Of a DNA stretch of 15,554 nucleotides, positions 1 through 7,590 are shown one piece after another. Both the position numbers and the translations under genes were made by a program. The notes beneath the pieces were generated by a model. The model ran no database searches. It saw nothing but the letters and a program-made list of their open reading frames with translations, and had not been told where the DNA came from. This DNA comes from G023898405 sp964368985 (GTDB lineage: Bacteria; Myxococcota; UBA727; JABDBI01), in NCBI GenBank assembly GCA_964368985.1, contig CAYJDW010000062.1:1-15554 (forward strand), written 5' to 3'. How positions within the stretch are numbered: the stretch's first letter is position 1; the number at the start of each line of letters is the position of its first letter.

Positions 1-61
1 CTCTCCCGCAAGCGGGCGAGGAGTTGTTGAGGGAAAATGGTCCGCAATTATGCAACAACGC
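1..61. repeat. Edge of a dispersed palindromic (MITE-like) repeat
   Basis: Bases 1-32 are an exact reverse-complement match to 8100-8131, and the remainder up to about 61 is similar to the reverse complement of 8070-8099. It ends in ATGCAACAACGC, the same end sequence as the element at 8070-8285. Only one end is inside the window, so the copy's full length is unknown. It lies downstream of the patatin gene that ends at 101. Confidence 0.75.
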
Positions 62-100
62 TTTTTCAAAGGGGAGCTTAGAAGTGCCGAGTAGTAGCTC

Positions 101-1336
101 TTAAGGCAAACTTTTTTGAATCGCATCCACTGCGCGATCAAAAATACCTTTTCTCGGACCAGCAATTTCCCCATTCACCATAGCCTCAGTGGACGTCCAG
201 TGAGCATCTTCATTATCATAAGCCCAGCTATCAAATTGCGCCTTAGTAACATTTAGTTTAAGCAGATAAACATTGACCGTAACGCCATTTTTCTGATATT
301 TGGCATAACCATCAGCATCCATACCAATTGAATCCCTATAGGATTGATTACTATATTGAGGAATAGCCGCCGAACCATTATCAAAAACAACAATATTATG
401 CTCGGCATTGTTGGTAGTTTTAAACTGCAATAGATAATCAACCGCCAACGGTAATGGGCTGGTGCCATCTAAATCCTTGGCATTGGCATGGAATCCATCA
501 ACCACCTCAAGCTTTTCTTCGGTCGGCAAAAGATTTACTTTTTGTTTTTGGAAAAGTGGTATGAATTTTAGTGGCACCATTGCCGCTGCACTTTGGAAGG
601 CGGGATCAAGTCGCGAAATGAGCTCATTTTTAGGGATTTGAAAATTGGAACTATTAATAATTCCATCTGCAACGCGCGTCCCCGCTTCAACTCTATAAAG
701 ACAGGTTGGGGGCAGCTTAATGCTTTCGTCTGCGTAGCAAACCGACTTTTTATTGGAGGCACTTGCTACCAAGACAAATCTATTACCGGCCTTGTTATTG
801 AACTTAATATCTTTCAAATTGGCCACAAGAGCGCTGTCATATGCTTTTCTTCTGAGCCCCTCGCTATCATTTGCAATAGCGGCGAACTTCACTAGGTTAG
901 TCCCAATCGCCTTAATAATATCTGGAATATCCGGAAAGGCCGTTTTTACCTGAGTCTTAAAATTACTCAAAGCCTGGTCGGACCTTTTGTCCATCAGCAT
1001 AGTGGCCGGCAAAGTACCGCCCGACAGGCCCCAAAAGAGGTCAAATAATTCATCAATCTTTTTGCCTGCTTGGGCGGCAAATTTATGGCTCAAATAAAGC
1101 GATGCATAAGCATTCAAACCACCACCTGGGGAAAGCGCTATGTTATAGGCCCCGTCCGTCCTGAGCGGCGTGAGTTCTACCTGATCTGCAGGGTCGAGGG
1201 TCTCGGGTGTTTTTCCAGGTTTATTCGATCGACTGCTAGGACTCCCTTTTCTATTTCGCGACGAACTTTTGCCCGTTTCTGGTCCGCAGCCCACATTAAC
1301 TATCAAAAATATTCCCAAAAAAATATGTTTTATCAT
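101..1336 (-). CDS. Patatin-like phospholipase, exported, probable lipoprotein
   Basis: Predicted lipid acyl hydrolase with the patatin Ser-Asp dyad. With the start at 1336 (411 aa), a glycine-rich oxyanion motif SPGGGLNAY lies near residues 69-77, the nucleophile elbow GLSGG places Ser105, and VVDGF places the catalytic Asp at about 280. The N-terminus MIKHIFLGIFLIVNVGC is a signal peptide with a lipobox-like Cys17, although Asn at -3 is unusual; a Ser/Lys/Arg-rich linker follows. I chose the ATG at 1336 because AAGGA lies about 10 bases upstream. The ATG at 1345 is too close to that site, and a longer start at 1405 would bury the signal peptide. The Arg of the usual GGGxRG motif is Asn/Ala here. 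The enzyme family is well supported; substrate and role are unknown. An envelope location is inferred from the signal peptide. Confidence 0.85.
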   Translation of the reverse strand: MIKHIFLGIFLIVNVGCGPETGKSSSRNRKGSPSSRSNKPGKTPETLDPADQVELTPLRTDGAYNIALSPGGGLNAYASLYLSHKFAAQAGKKIDELFDLFWGLSGGTLPATMLMDKRSDQALSNFKTQVKTAFPDIPDIIKAIGTNLVKFAAIANDSEGLRRKAYDSALVANLKDIKFNNKAGNRFVLVASASNKKSVCYADESIKLPPTCLYRVEAGTRVADGIINSSNFQIPKNELISRLDPAFQSAAAMVPLKFIPLFQKQKVNLLPTEEKLEVVDGFHANAKDLDGTSPLPLAVDYLLQFKTTNNAEHNIVVFDNGSAAIPQYSNQSYRDSIGMDADGYAKYQKNGVTVNVYLLKLNVTKAQFDSWAYDNEDAHWTSTEAMVNGEIAGPRKGIFDRAVDAIQKSLP

Positions 1337-1455
1337 TGAAGTCATTTCCTTAAATAAGCACAAATTGCCGTCTATTGTTCTAACAACCAAGATCACCCAT
1401 GGCAATGTGGCTTAAGGTCAGGAAAAACATGCTCAAAATGGACTTTGACAAAGAG

Positions 1456-1482
1456 TCGGGGCCGGCACTAGACCGGCCCGCC
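1456..1482. repeat. GC-rich hairpin after the Fic-like gene
   Basis: A perfect 7-bp stem, GGGCCGG (1459-1465) with CCGGCCC (1473-1479), has a 7-base loop and begins a few bases after the Fic-like stop codon. No clear T-tract follows on the minus strand, so it is not a classic intrinsic terminator. Read on the minus strand it resembles the hairpin at 4845-4868 (shared TGCCGGCCC arm and GGCGGGCC entry), suggesting a small dispersed element or a processing/termination hairpin. Confidence 0.5.
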
Positions 1483-1485
1483 TCA

Positions 1486-2343
1486 TCAGACCGCTATCTG
1501 CTCCAAACTCTTCGCTTTTCGATAAAAGACGCGGCCAGTTGATCTCGACAAATCAATTTCTTTAATAAAATTTGCTCGGGAATCAAGAGCTGAATCAATG
1601 CTATCGAGCAAAAGCAAACGCAAGGCGTCTGGGCCTTCCTTCAGGGTTTCGTAATATTGTTGTCGCTCGCTGCCATGGATGATGGCCATCTCATAGCCGC
1701 CCTGCAACAAAAAGCTATTCATGAACAAGCGACCAACTTTTCCGCAGCCATCCATGAAAGGGAAAATTTGCATGAAGTGGAAATGAAAAAGCACCGCTTG
1801 GTTAATGGGGTGCTGTGCCCGAAATTCCGGGTCACGGGTCTTTTCACACAGTTTTAAAAGCCGTTCTTTAATCACCAAAGGATCGCAAAGCTCGTGGAAA
1901 TAAGCGACATGAAGCGGTACTTGAGTGCGCAAGAGACCTGGCTCCTTGCGGGGAACATTGGTAAAAAGTGCCTCGTGGGTGGCCAAAATATTCTCGATGG
2001 TCACTTCTGCCGATCGGTAAATGGTGCTGTTGTGGCGGACTTTCGCGGCGTGGTTCACGACCTCTTGGAGTTTTTTGCGATGGTTTCTAATTTCTTGCAA
2101 AACCCGACTGCGGATATATTGAGCGTCGGTATCTGAACTAAATACTGAGCTGATTTCATCGCCAGAAACCACGAGGCCTTCTAAGGCGGAATCGTGAAAT
2201 ATATAAGCCTGGGCGCATATTTCGTTAAAGGTATGCTGTTGCTCGGGCGCTAAAGTGTCCACCTCCATGCGCAGTTGCTCGGCTTTTTCCTCAATGGAAT
2301 AAAAACGTTCCCTCACATCAAAATCATCAAAATCGAAGATCAT
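1486..2343 (-). CDS. Fic/DOC-family protein with degenerate active-site motif
   Basis: Fic-fold protein, 285 aa from the ATG at 2343 (preceded by GGGGGG; an ATG at 2358 lacks a ribosome site). Active Fic enzymes transfer AMP or other nucleotide moieties through HPFxxGNGRxxR. In numbering from 2358, the matching stretch at residues 199-210 reads FPFMDGCGKVGR: the catalytic His is Phe, Asn is Cys and the first Arg is Lys, while the flanking helix and final GR are kept. An HDSALEG stretch near residues 55-61 sits where class II Fic proteins have their inhibitory [S/T]xxxE[G/N] helix, with Asp in place of the first Ser/Thr. PGLLRTQV near 140-147 matches the usual region upstream of the flap. Family assignment is firm. 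Loss of AMPylation activity is inferred from the missing His. It follows the cytosolic patatin by 108 bases on the same strand. No antitoxin-like small gene is adjacent. Confidence 0.85.
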   Translation of the reverse strand: MIFDFDDFDVRERFYSIEEKAEQLRMEVDTLAPEQQHTFNEICAQAYIFHDSALEGLVVSGDEISSVFSSDTDAQYIRSRVLQEIRNHRKKLQEVVNHAAKVRHNSTIYRSAEVTIENILATHEALFTNVPRKEPGLLRTQVPLHVAYFHELCDPLVIKERLLKLCEKTRDPEFRAQHPINQAVLFHFHFMQIFPFMDGCGKVGRLFMNSFLLQGGYEMAIIHGSERQQYYETLKEGPDALRLLLLDSIDSALDSRANFIKEIDLSRSTGRVFYRKAKSLEQIAV

Positions 2344-2428
2344 TTGCCCCCCAATCATCGATCAAAAAATTGATGCAGCGTTAAGCCTTGCACCTATGAT
2401 TTTGTTGATGTTAGAGCGGCATCGTTTC

Positions 2429-2449
2429 AAAAAACAACTTGAGTTTTTT
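2429..2449. terminator. Weak A/T-stem hairpin between patatin and Fic-like genes
   Basis: AAAAAAC (2429-2435) can pair with GTTTTTT (2443-2449) around a 7-base loop, directly after the stop codon of the upstream patatin. The stem contains almost no G/C, so it would be weak. It may be only a chance A/T palindrome. Confidence 0.2.
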
Positions 2450-2451
2450 TA

Positions 2452-3861
2452 TTACTTGTCTTTTAGCCAGCCAGGATCGGGAATTGGACCCACCATTTTA
2501 CGAATGAAAGGAAGATGGGGGGCGAATTCACGACGACCATGGTCGATGGCATATTGGAGAGTCTCTTTGGTGGGAACAAGATTAATGGGAGATAAAACTT
2601 CTTTAAAAAAAACTGTCAAATCAGAAATTGCGTGGCCTTCGCGACTATTTTCCATGGCAAATCGCATGAGCGGATAAAAAAACATGTGGCGGTTAAAGCC
2701 GGGACTAAAGCTATCCAACGACAAAGCAAAAGGATCATAGCCATCGCAATGACCGTCAGCCACGGCATTGATGGCTTCTTGCATGGGCAGATTGTCGACA
2801 AAGCCACCGTCAATTAGGCGAAATACCCCTTCCTTGGCAAATAAATTATTCACCAGAGCTATCATACGAGGGTCATTGCGCATGATGTCATAATGAAAAA
2901 TCCCCGGAATAGCGGCGGAAAAGCCAATGGCGTCGAGGACATCAAACTCGGCAGTCAATTCGTCTTTCCCTAAATAGATCGCCTTGAGCGGTTTTTGAGC
3001 GAAATCGAGGATGAGGGAAATGATCGATTTATCTTTGATTTTATTTTTTTCCGCAGGACCCGCATCGAGAGCATGGGCATAGGCCTGCAGATCTTCATCA
3101 TGGAGTTTAGCCTGGGAGCTTAGCCCAGCCACACATACGCGCAAGGGAATGGCCAAATCTTTGAGGCGCATAAAAGCGCCATCTTGTTCAAACTCGTGGC
3201 CTACCACGTCGCGTAAATAAAGTCGGAAAGTGGCCGGCACACCAAAACGGCTGGGGCCAGAATAGGCCTGCGCTATTTTCCCCCAAGAGGTCTTTTCCAC
3301 CAAAGCATCAACGCCATCAAAAGAAAAATGCTTGGTACGGGCTCGATAGGCCCCCAAAATGGCTCCCATCGATGCGCCGCTGATGACGCTTGGGATAATG
3401 CCACACTCATCCAAGGCATAAAGAGCGCCTACAAAAACAAAAGCAGTCCCGCCGCCCCCGCTTAGAGTGAGAGCCAAGGGCCGGCGCCTGGTCGCATCGT
3501 CTAAGGCTTCGGGGCTCAGCAAAGAAAATAAAGATAATAAATCCTGCCGTTCTTTTTTAGCAAGCTTGGTGATAGCTGGGATCAATTCCTTAAACTTTTC
3601 TTTATCCAAACGATGGCTGATGGCCAAAGACAAAAGCCCAAATAATTCAGCCCGATAGCGATCGCTCGCATGACCTAAGGAAACATCATCCGTCATTTTT
3701 ATTTTTGTTAGACGCGCCAAAGACAAAGCCCAGCGCACGGAGGCCGCATCCTGATGGGATATCCAATCAGGCTCGTGACTAATTACGCGAACCACTTCGC
3801 ATTCCATTTCTTGGATACGGCGGCGCAACTGCTTGCTCGCACCATCATTGAGATGTCCCAT
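2452..3861 (-). CDS. Patatin-like phospholipase, cytosolic type
   Basis: Predicted patatin-fold acyl hydrolase of 469 aa. It has no signal peptide or membrane segment. An N-terminal helical region of about 125 residues precedes the catalytic domain. In the domain, LTLSGGGGTAF (about 132-142) is the oxyanion loop, GASMG (162-166) carries nucleophile Ser164, and DGGFVDNLP (from about 351) carries the catalytic Asp. All key residues are present, so it should be active. A GTG at 3864 directly precedes the ATG at 3861; GAGG lies 5 and 8 bases upstream respectively, so either could be used, and I give the ATG. The N-terminal extension is not a domain I recognise. Bacterial patatins range from secreted toxins to housekeeping lipases, and nothing here decides the role. 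It may share a transcript with the Fic-like gene 108 bases downstream. Confidence 0.88.
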   Translation of the reverse strand: MGHLNDGASKQLRRRIQEMECEVVRVISHEPDWISHQDAASVRWALSLARLTKIKMTDDVSLGHASDRYRAELFGLLSLAISHRLDKEKFKELIPAITKLAKKERQDLLSLFSLLSPEALDDATRRRPLALTLSGGGGTAFVFVGALYALDECGIIPSVISGASMGAILGAYRARTKHFSFDGVDALVEKTSWGKIAQAYSGPSRFGVPATFRLYLRDVVGHEFEQDGAFMRLKDLAIPLRVCVAGLSSQAKLHDEDLQAYAHALDAGPAEKNKIKDKSIISLILDFAQKPLKAIYLGKDELTAEFDVLDAIGFSAAIPGIFHYDIMRNDPRMIALVNNLFAKEGVFRLIDGGFVDNLPMQEAINAVADGHCDGYDPFALSLDSFSPGFNRHMFFYPLMRFAMENSREGHAISDLTVFFKEVLSPINLVPTKETLQYAIDHGRREFAPHLPFIRKMVGPIPDPGWLKDK

Positions 3862-3965
3862 CACCCTAACCTCGGGGTTTTATCATCAGGATACCAAAGA
3901 CTCACATTATGTAGTATAGAGGGGTTTTTCTAAGTTACTAGGACAACAATTTTTAGGAAGCAATT

Positions 3966-4808
3966 ATGGATAATCATGGCCAATTGGGCTTGTTTGTTAA
4001 AGAGGCACCGGAGCCGTCACCGGTCATGAAAAACTGCTCGGTGTCCAGCAAAATGTCTTTGGAGATTTCTTTCAAGAAAAATCCAGCGCGCCAAGATCTT
4101 TCACGAGCCGTCGATGGGTTTGCCAAGGAAATCACCAAGCTCAGCGGTGAAATAAAATATGTCTCGAGCGACCATAATGAGCTTCCATGGTTTGAACAAA
4201 GCTTTGTTGCCCTCGATGTAGAAACCACCGGCCTTGATGCTGCTTCCTGTCGCGTGATTGAACTTGCTATTGTCCCTTTTAATATGTCTCATAGCGTTGC
4301 AGGTTTTTCCCAATTATTTTCCATTGGCGAATCCTTGCCTCACGAAATCACCCAAATCACCGGCATTACCGAAGACATGCTCAAAGGTAAGCCGAGTTTC
4401 CATGAAAAAGCTCCAGAAATCCTCGATCAGTTGAAGAATGTCAGCTTTGTTTTAGCTTATAACGCCAAGTTCGATCGCCCTTTTCTCGAATCAGAACTAG
4501 CGCGAGCGCATTTAGCCTTGCCTGAATTGCCATGGGTGGATCCTTATATTTTCGTTTGTGAACTCGATCGTTTTAAGAAAGGTAAAAAACTCAGCGATTC
4601 AGCTCGACGTTGGGGAGTAAATTTAGAAAACGCTCACCGTGCGCACGATGATGCGCGGGCGGCAGGTGATCTCATGCTGAAAATGTCTGATAAAATCGAT
4701 GCGAAAACTTTGCCAGAGCTTATTGTTCAGCAAAAAATTTGGGCGTGGCAGCAGGCGCAAAATATGGCGGAATATAAGAAGGCTAATGCTTGGTCGACGA
4801 ATCGGTAG
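3966..4808 (+). CDS. DEDDh 3'-5' exonuclease, DnaQ/Pol III epsilon-like
   Basis: Predicted 3'-5' exonuclease, 280 aa. The Exo I motif is at FVALDVETTGL (Asp84, Glu86), Exo II at NAKFDRPFL (Asp170), and Exo III at HRAHDDA (His224, Asp229), giving a complete DEDDh metal-binding set. ITGIT near 131-135 is also typical of the family. A 75-residue N-terminal extension before Exo I and about 45 residues after Exo III are not part of the core. The N-terminal stretch QLGLFVKEAP near residue 6 superficially resembles a beta-clamp-binding motif, but that is speculative. The start has AGGA 7 bases upstream. It is a single gene, divergent from the patatin at 3861 and convergent with the thioredoxin operon. 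It may be a proofreading subunit or a stand-alone repair/RNA exonuclease; context does not decide. Confidence 0.9.
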   Translation: MDNHGQLGLFVKEAPEPSPVMKNCSVSSKMSLEISFKKNPARQDLSRAVDGFAKEITKLSGEIKYVSSDHNELPWFEQSFVALDVETTGLDAASCRVIELAIVPFNMSHSVAGFSQLFSIGESLPHEITQITGITEDMLKGKPSFHEKAPEILDQLKNVSFVLAYNAKFDRPFLESELARAHLALPELPWVDPYIFVCELDRFKKGKKLSDSARRWGVNLENAHRAHDDARAAGDLMLKMSDKIDAKTLPELIVQQKIWAWQQAQNMAEYKKANAWSTNR

Positions 4809-4844
4809 CCTGGTGGCCGTGTAGTGAGCAGCGTCTCGCAACCA

Positions 4845-4868
4845 CAGGGCGGGCCTCCTGCCGGCCCT
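4845..4868. repeat. GC-rich hairpin between convergent genes
   Basis: AGGGCGGGC (4846-4854) pairs with GCCGGCCCT (4860-4868) with one mismatch and a CTCCT loop, between the exonuclease stop and the redoxin stop. Neither side has a strong T-tract. It resembles the hairpin at 1456-1482 read in reverse, down to the flanking CG-ACTC. It may act as a bidirectional terminator or RNA-end-stabilising hairpin. Confidence 0.5.
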
Positions 4869-4876
4869 CGCACTCT

Positions 4877-5458
4877 TTAACGAATCGGACACCCAAACAT
4901 CGGCGAAGTCGGCGTTTCAACCACTTCCCCCGCTAAAAACTGCTTAATCGCATTCTCAAGATAAGCCACCCGCCCCGGCTCTAAAACATCACGCTCGTTA
5001 TCGATCCAGCCCATGAATTGCACCTTTCCAGTAGAATCAATCACAACCGCCGTGGGCGTTCCTTTGACGCCGAGGGCTTTGGCCAAGGCACCTTGATTAT
5101 CCCGCATAAGCACCAGGGGAACTTCTCTTTTTTTATACTCTCTTTGCACATCTGCAAACGATTCATTTTGATTGCTTGAGACATGCACGAAAGCTAAACC
5201 TTCAGCACCATAACGTTCAAACAAATTATTTACTCGTTTTTGATATCTTTTTACGCAAGGGCAGGAGCTTTGCCAAAAAATCGCGACCATACCGCGGTGT
5301 TGCTGATAAATATCGGCCACTTTGTAAACTGTTTGATTAGGCATCTCTAGGCTTAACGAACTGGGGTCAGCAATTTTCGGCAACTGATCAGGCTTGACGA
5401 TATAAGCCGATTGGCATCCTGCTAAAAATAGACCAAAAACCAACCATAATTTCTTCAT
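4877..5458 (-). CDS. Redoxin/thioredoxin-fold lipoprotein (peroxiredoxin-like)
   Basis: Predicted envelope thiol-redox lipoprotein, 193 aa. MKKLWLVFGLFLAGC is a lipoprotein signal with a canonical LAGC lipobox (Cys15). The thioredoxin-fold domain has FWQSSCPCVKRY with two cysteines spaced C-P-C (66 and 68) instead of CxxC, and the family cis-Pro at GTPT (Pro135). The C-terminus PMFGCPIR contains a third Cys, matching the GC-x-I tail I associate with redoxins of the PRX_like/TlpA-related group, where it may act as the resolving Cys. The start overlaps the stop of the upstream barrel gene by one base (TAATG), with GGGAG 7 bases upstream, so translation is likely coupled. The redox partner is unknown; operon mates are a barrel protein and thioredoxin. 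Confidence 0.82.
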   Translation of the reverse strand: MKKLWLVFGLFLAGCQSAYIVKPDQLPKIADPSSLSLEMPNQTVYKVADIYQQHRGMVAIFWQSSCPCVKRYQKRVNNLFERYGAEGLAFVHVSSNQNESFADVQREYKKREVPLVLMRDNQGALAKALGVKGTPTAVVIDSTGKVQFMGWIDNERDVLEPGRVAYLENAIKQFLAGEVVETPTSPMFGCPIR

Positions 5459-6348
5459 TAAAATACTCCCACCCGCATACCCATGCGGGCATAGACCTCG
5501 CTATTATTATTTTTTCCAAAATATGAGACCGGCATATCACCGCCCAAGGAAAAATTAAGACTGAGATGGCTATGAAACTTCCAAGCATATGCAAGATTCG
5601 CGCTTATTTTGCGCCGCGATGAACCACGCACCTGCTTTCCATCAAATTGTGCCGGCGCACTAAAACTCGCTGAAAGACCCGCTGACAAAGCCCCGCTATC
5701 GTGGAGCGGCAAAGACATAGCTATGCTCGGCGCGTGCAGAGGTCCCCCGACGAAATCAGTCTTTTTAAAGATACGTGGCTCAACACTTAAGTGATAAGCC
5801 AGCGTCCATAAAACAGAGCCAAAACTACGCTCGAGGGCGGCACCTAAACTTATCAGCATGGCGCCAAGACTGGTTATATCCTCGGGATTCATCTCTTTAT
5901 GAGGAGTGAGAGCGTTGCCGGTGGGCAATTGGAGGGAGGAAAATAGGGACAGGCCGGGCCAATTGCTGATGAAATGTTCATTGAGGATTGGCCAGCGTGC
6001 CCCCACCGTGAGGTCGGCAAGCCCTGAACCTGTGCGCTCAGAACTTATTTGAGTACGCACCGGTAACTTCACATAGGGCAAAAAAAAAGTGCTGACACGC
6101 GCCATGACCTGCAGTTCGTGATTAAATTGCCAATAATGCCCGTTTTCTGGTGTGCCCGCTTTGAAAGCGGACTGTTCGCCAAAACGACCTACCACACGAT
6201 GGAAATCTTGAGAGAGCTCAACCAAAGCGCGTTCATAGGGCAATAAACGACCTATCCCACCAGTAGAACCAGAAGCACAGCAGGAGCCATCCAGACGCGT
6301 GCTAGAAATTAAAAGCAGCAGGAGGGACGCTAATTTTGTGACTAACAA
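5458..6348 (-). CDS. Outer-membrane beta-barrel protein of unknown function
   Basis: A 296-aa protein starting at TTG. The start is supported by AGGA six bases upstream, and that site overlaps the TAG stop of thioredoxin. An N-terminal hydrophobic segment (about residues 6-17) looks like a signal peptide. The rest shows alternating strands rich in aromatic and small residues, ending in YARMGMRVGVF: a C-terminal Phe on an amphipathic strand is the usual BAM recognition signature of outer-membrane barrels. Just after the signal peptide is SCCASG (Cys23-Cys24), an unusual vicinal Cys pair that could bind metal or be acted on by the neighbouring thiol proteins; this is inference. It may belong to the broad transporter/MetA-like barrel group, but I cannot name the family. 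Confidence 0.7.
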   Translation of the reverse strand: MLVTKLASLLLLLISSTRLDGSCCASGSTGGIGRLLPYERALVELSQDFHRVVGRFGEQSAFKAGTPENGHYWQFNHELQVMARVSTFFLPYVKLPVRTQISSERTGSGLADLTVGARWPILNEHFISNWPGLSLFSSLQLPTGNALTPHKEMNPEDITSLGAMLISLGAALERSFGSVLWTLAYHLSVEPRIFKKTDFVGGPLHAPSIAMSLPLHDSGALSAGLSASFSAPAQFDGKQVRGSSRRKISANLAYAWKFHSHLSLNFSLGGDMPVSYFGKNNNSEVYARMGMRVGVF

Positions 6349-6356
6349 AATTTTTC

Positions 6357-6689
6357 CTAAAGATGGGATTTGATTAAAGCATCGATGCGATCTTTAGAAA
6401 CGGCGCCCACCATTTGTTCTACCACCTGGCCATTCTTAAACAGCAATAAGGTCGGCAAGGCTCTGATTCCCAACGAGGCGGGAATATTGGGCTCTTCATC
6501 CACATTGATTTTTCCAATAATAGCCTGACCCGCATATTTGGTCGCCAAGTCTTCCAAATGAGGTGCAATGGCGCGGCATGGCGCACACCAAGCGGCCCAA
6601 AAATCTACCAAAACAGGAAGGGTTTGCTGTTTTACTTCGGCATCAAAATTGGCATCACTAAGTTTTTTTATGTGTGGATTGTCGGACAT
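6357..6689 (-). CDS. trxA: Thioredoxin
   Basis: Cytosolic thioredoxin of 110 aa, the normal family length. The active site is WCAPC (residues 34-38) rather than the commonest WCGPC; DFWAAWCAPC and the cis-Pro at LPT (Pro79) fit the family. GKINVDEEPNIP and the ending LIKSHL are standard. The start at 6689 is chosen because GAGGAAATT precedes the ATG; an in-frame extension to 6746 adds 19 residues with no family match. It is the first gene of a three-gene minus-strand operon. Its TAG stop lies within the ribosome site of the barrel gene (8-base gap), so the cytosolic reductant is co-expressed with two envelope proteins. Confidence 0.95.
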   Translation of the reverse strand: MSDNPHIKKLSDANFDAEVKQQTLPVLVDFWAAWCAPCRAIAPHLEDLATKYAGQAIIGKINVDEEPNIPASLGIRALPTLLLFKNGQVVEQMVGAVSKDRIDALIKSHL

Positions 6690-6879
6690 AATTTCCTCGA
6701 GGTTGATGGGGTGCACGTAGTTTAGGAAGAAAAAGCCGGTCTGCAAAGTCCCGCACTGGTTTTATTCTCTCGCTATTTGGGCGCGACTATTTTTTCAGCC
6801 TCATCAAAGCATGAGATGGTTGACGAAATGCTTTAAAGGCCCCATTAACTATACACAATAAGCAATGGGATTCACCGGA

Positions 6880-7536
6880 ATGGATATAAACTACCAACTA
6901 TTTTTAGCCCTCGATACGGCCTTTGATCAAGGTCGCGTAATTATTTTTGATCAAAATGGCGATATCAAGAGCGAACAAGTTTTGGTAGGTAAAATGTCTC
7001 ATGGGGCCCAAATTTGTGGTGCGATCGAACAAAGCCTCCTTGCGATAAATAATCAGCCTCTGAGCGCTGTGATGGTAGGTCTTGGGCCTGGATCATTTGT
7101 CGGCTTAAGAATCGCTTTGGCCACCGCATTAGGTTATTCATTCGCGCGAACACTTCCTCTGATGGGCTTTTGCTCCCACCGAGCCCTCGCCTATTCCCAC
7201 ATGGCTTCGAATACAAACCTTGCGATCGTAGCAAAAGCAAGCGGTGACTTAGTCTATTTAACTAAATTTGCTCAAGAATCTGGATTATTAAAAGAAATAG
7301 AACCCAGCACTGTGATCGATAAAAATGATATATCTTTTCAGCTATCATCAGACTTTTTAATTATCTCAGATTTAAACTCTAATTTAAGCGCTACCGGTAT
7401 GGCTCAGGCTTGCCTAGATAAAATAACTATAAGCAACATTGTCGACGAGAGCATAAGCATCAAACCCAATTATATAAAAAATCCCAATGTATCGCTCCCC
7501 AAAAATTCTCCTATTGTTGGCCATTTATTGCCATAG
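6880..7536 (+). CDS. tsaB: tRNA t6A biosynthesis protein TsaB
   Basis: TsaB (YeaZ) is the non-catalytic Kae1-like partner of TsaD in threonylcarbamoyl-adenosine (t6A37) tRNA modification in the cytosol. The protein (218 aa) opens with LFLALDTAF, the ASKHA-fold first strand. It has GLGPGSFVGLRIA near residues 70-82 (numbered from 6880), the family signature GPGSFTGLR with Val for Thr. The next block, LPLMGFCSHRALA, also fits. Two starts are possible: ATG 6880 and ATG 6865; neither has a strong ribosome site, and I prefer 6880 because the family usually begins only a few residues before the first strand. The C-terminal third is less conserved and more A/T-rich. It is divergent from trxA and followed 54 bases later by rnpB on the same strand. 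Confidence 0.9.
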   Translation: MDINYQLFLALDTAFDQGRVIIFDQNGDIKSEQVLVGKMSHGAQICGAIEQSLLAINNQPLSAVMVGLGPGSFVGLRIALATALGYSFARTLPLMGFCSHRALAYSHMASNTNLAIVAKASGDLVYLTKFAQESGLLKEIEPSTVIDKNDISFQLSSDFLIISDLNSNLSATGMAQACLDKITISNIVDESISIKPNYIKNPNVSLPKNSPIVGHLLP

Positions 7537-7551
7537 GTTTCAGGACGGTAA

Positions 7552-7581
7552 TTGGATTTCTTTAAAAGTGTGCCATAAGAT
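7552..7581 (+). promoter_or_regulatory. Possible sigma70-type promoter for rnpB
   Basis: TTGGAT (7552-7557) and TAAGAT (7576-7581) are separated by 18 bases, followed about 10 bases later by the inferred 5' end of RNase P RNA at about 7591. An alternative -10 is GATAAT at 7579. The boxes match the consensus only partly (3/6 and 4/6). Confidence 0.4.
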
Positions 7582-7590
7582 AATAATTGC

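Noticed and set aside
1337..1405. Longer N-terminus for the exported patatin
   Set aside because: It would place about 20 extra residues before a clear signal peptide, and the ribosome site fits the inner ATG.
1486..2451. Fic toxin-antitoxin pair
   Set aside because: No small antitoxin gene is adjacent, the catalytic His is missing, and the protein carries its own class II-like inhibitory helix.
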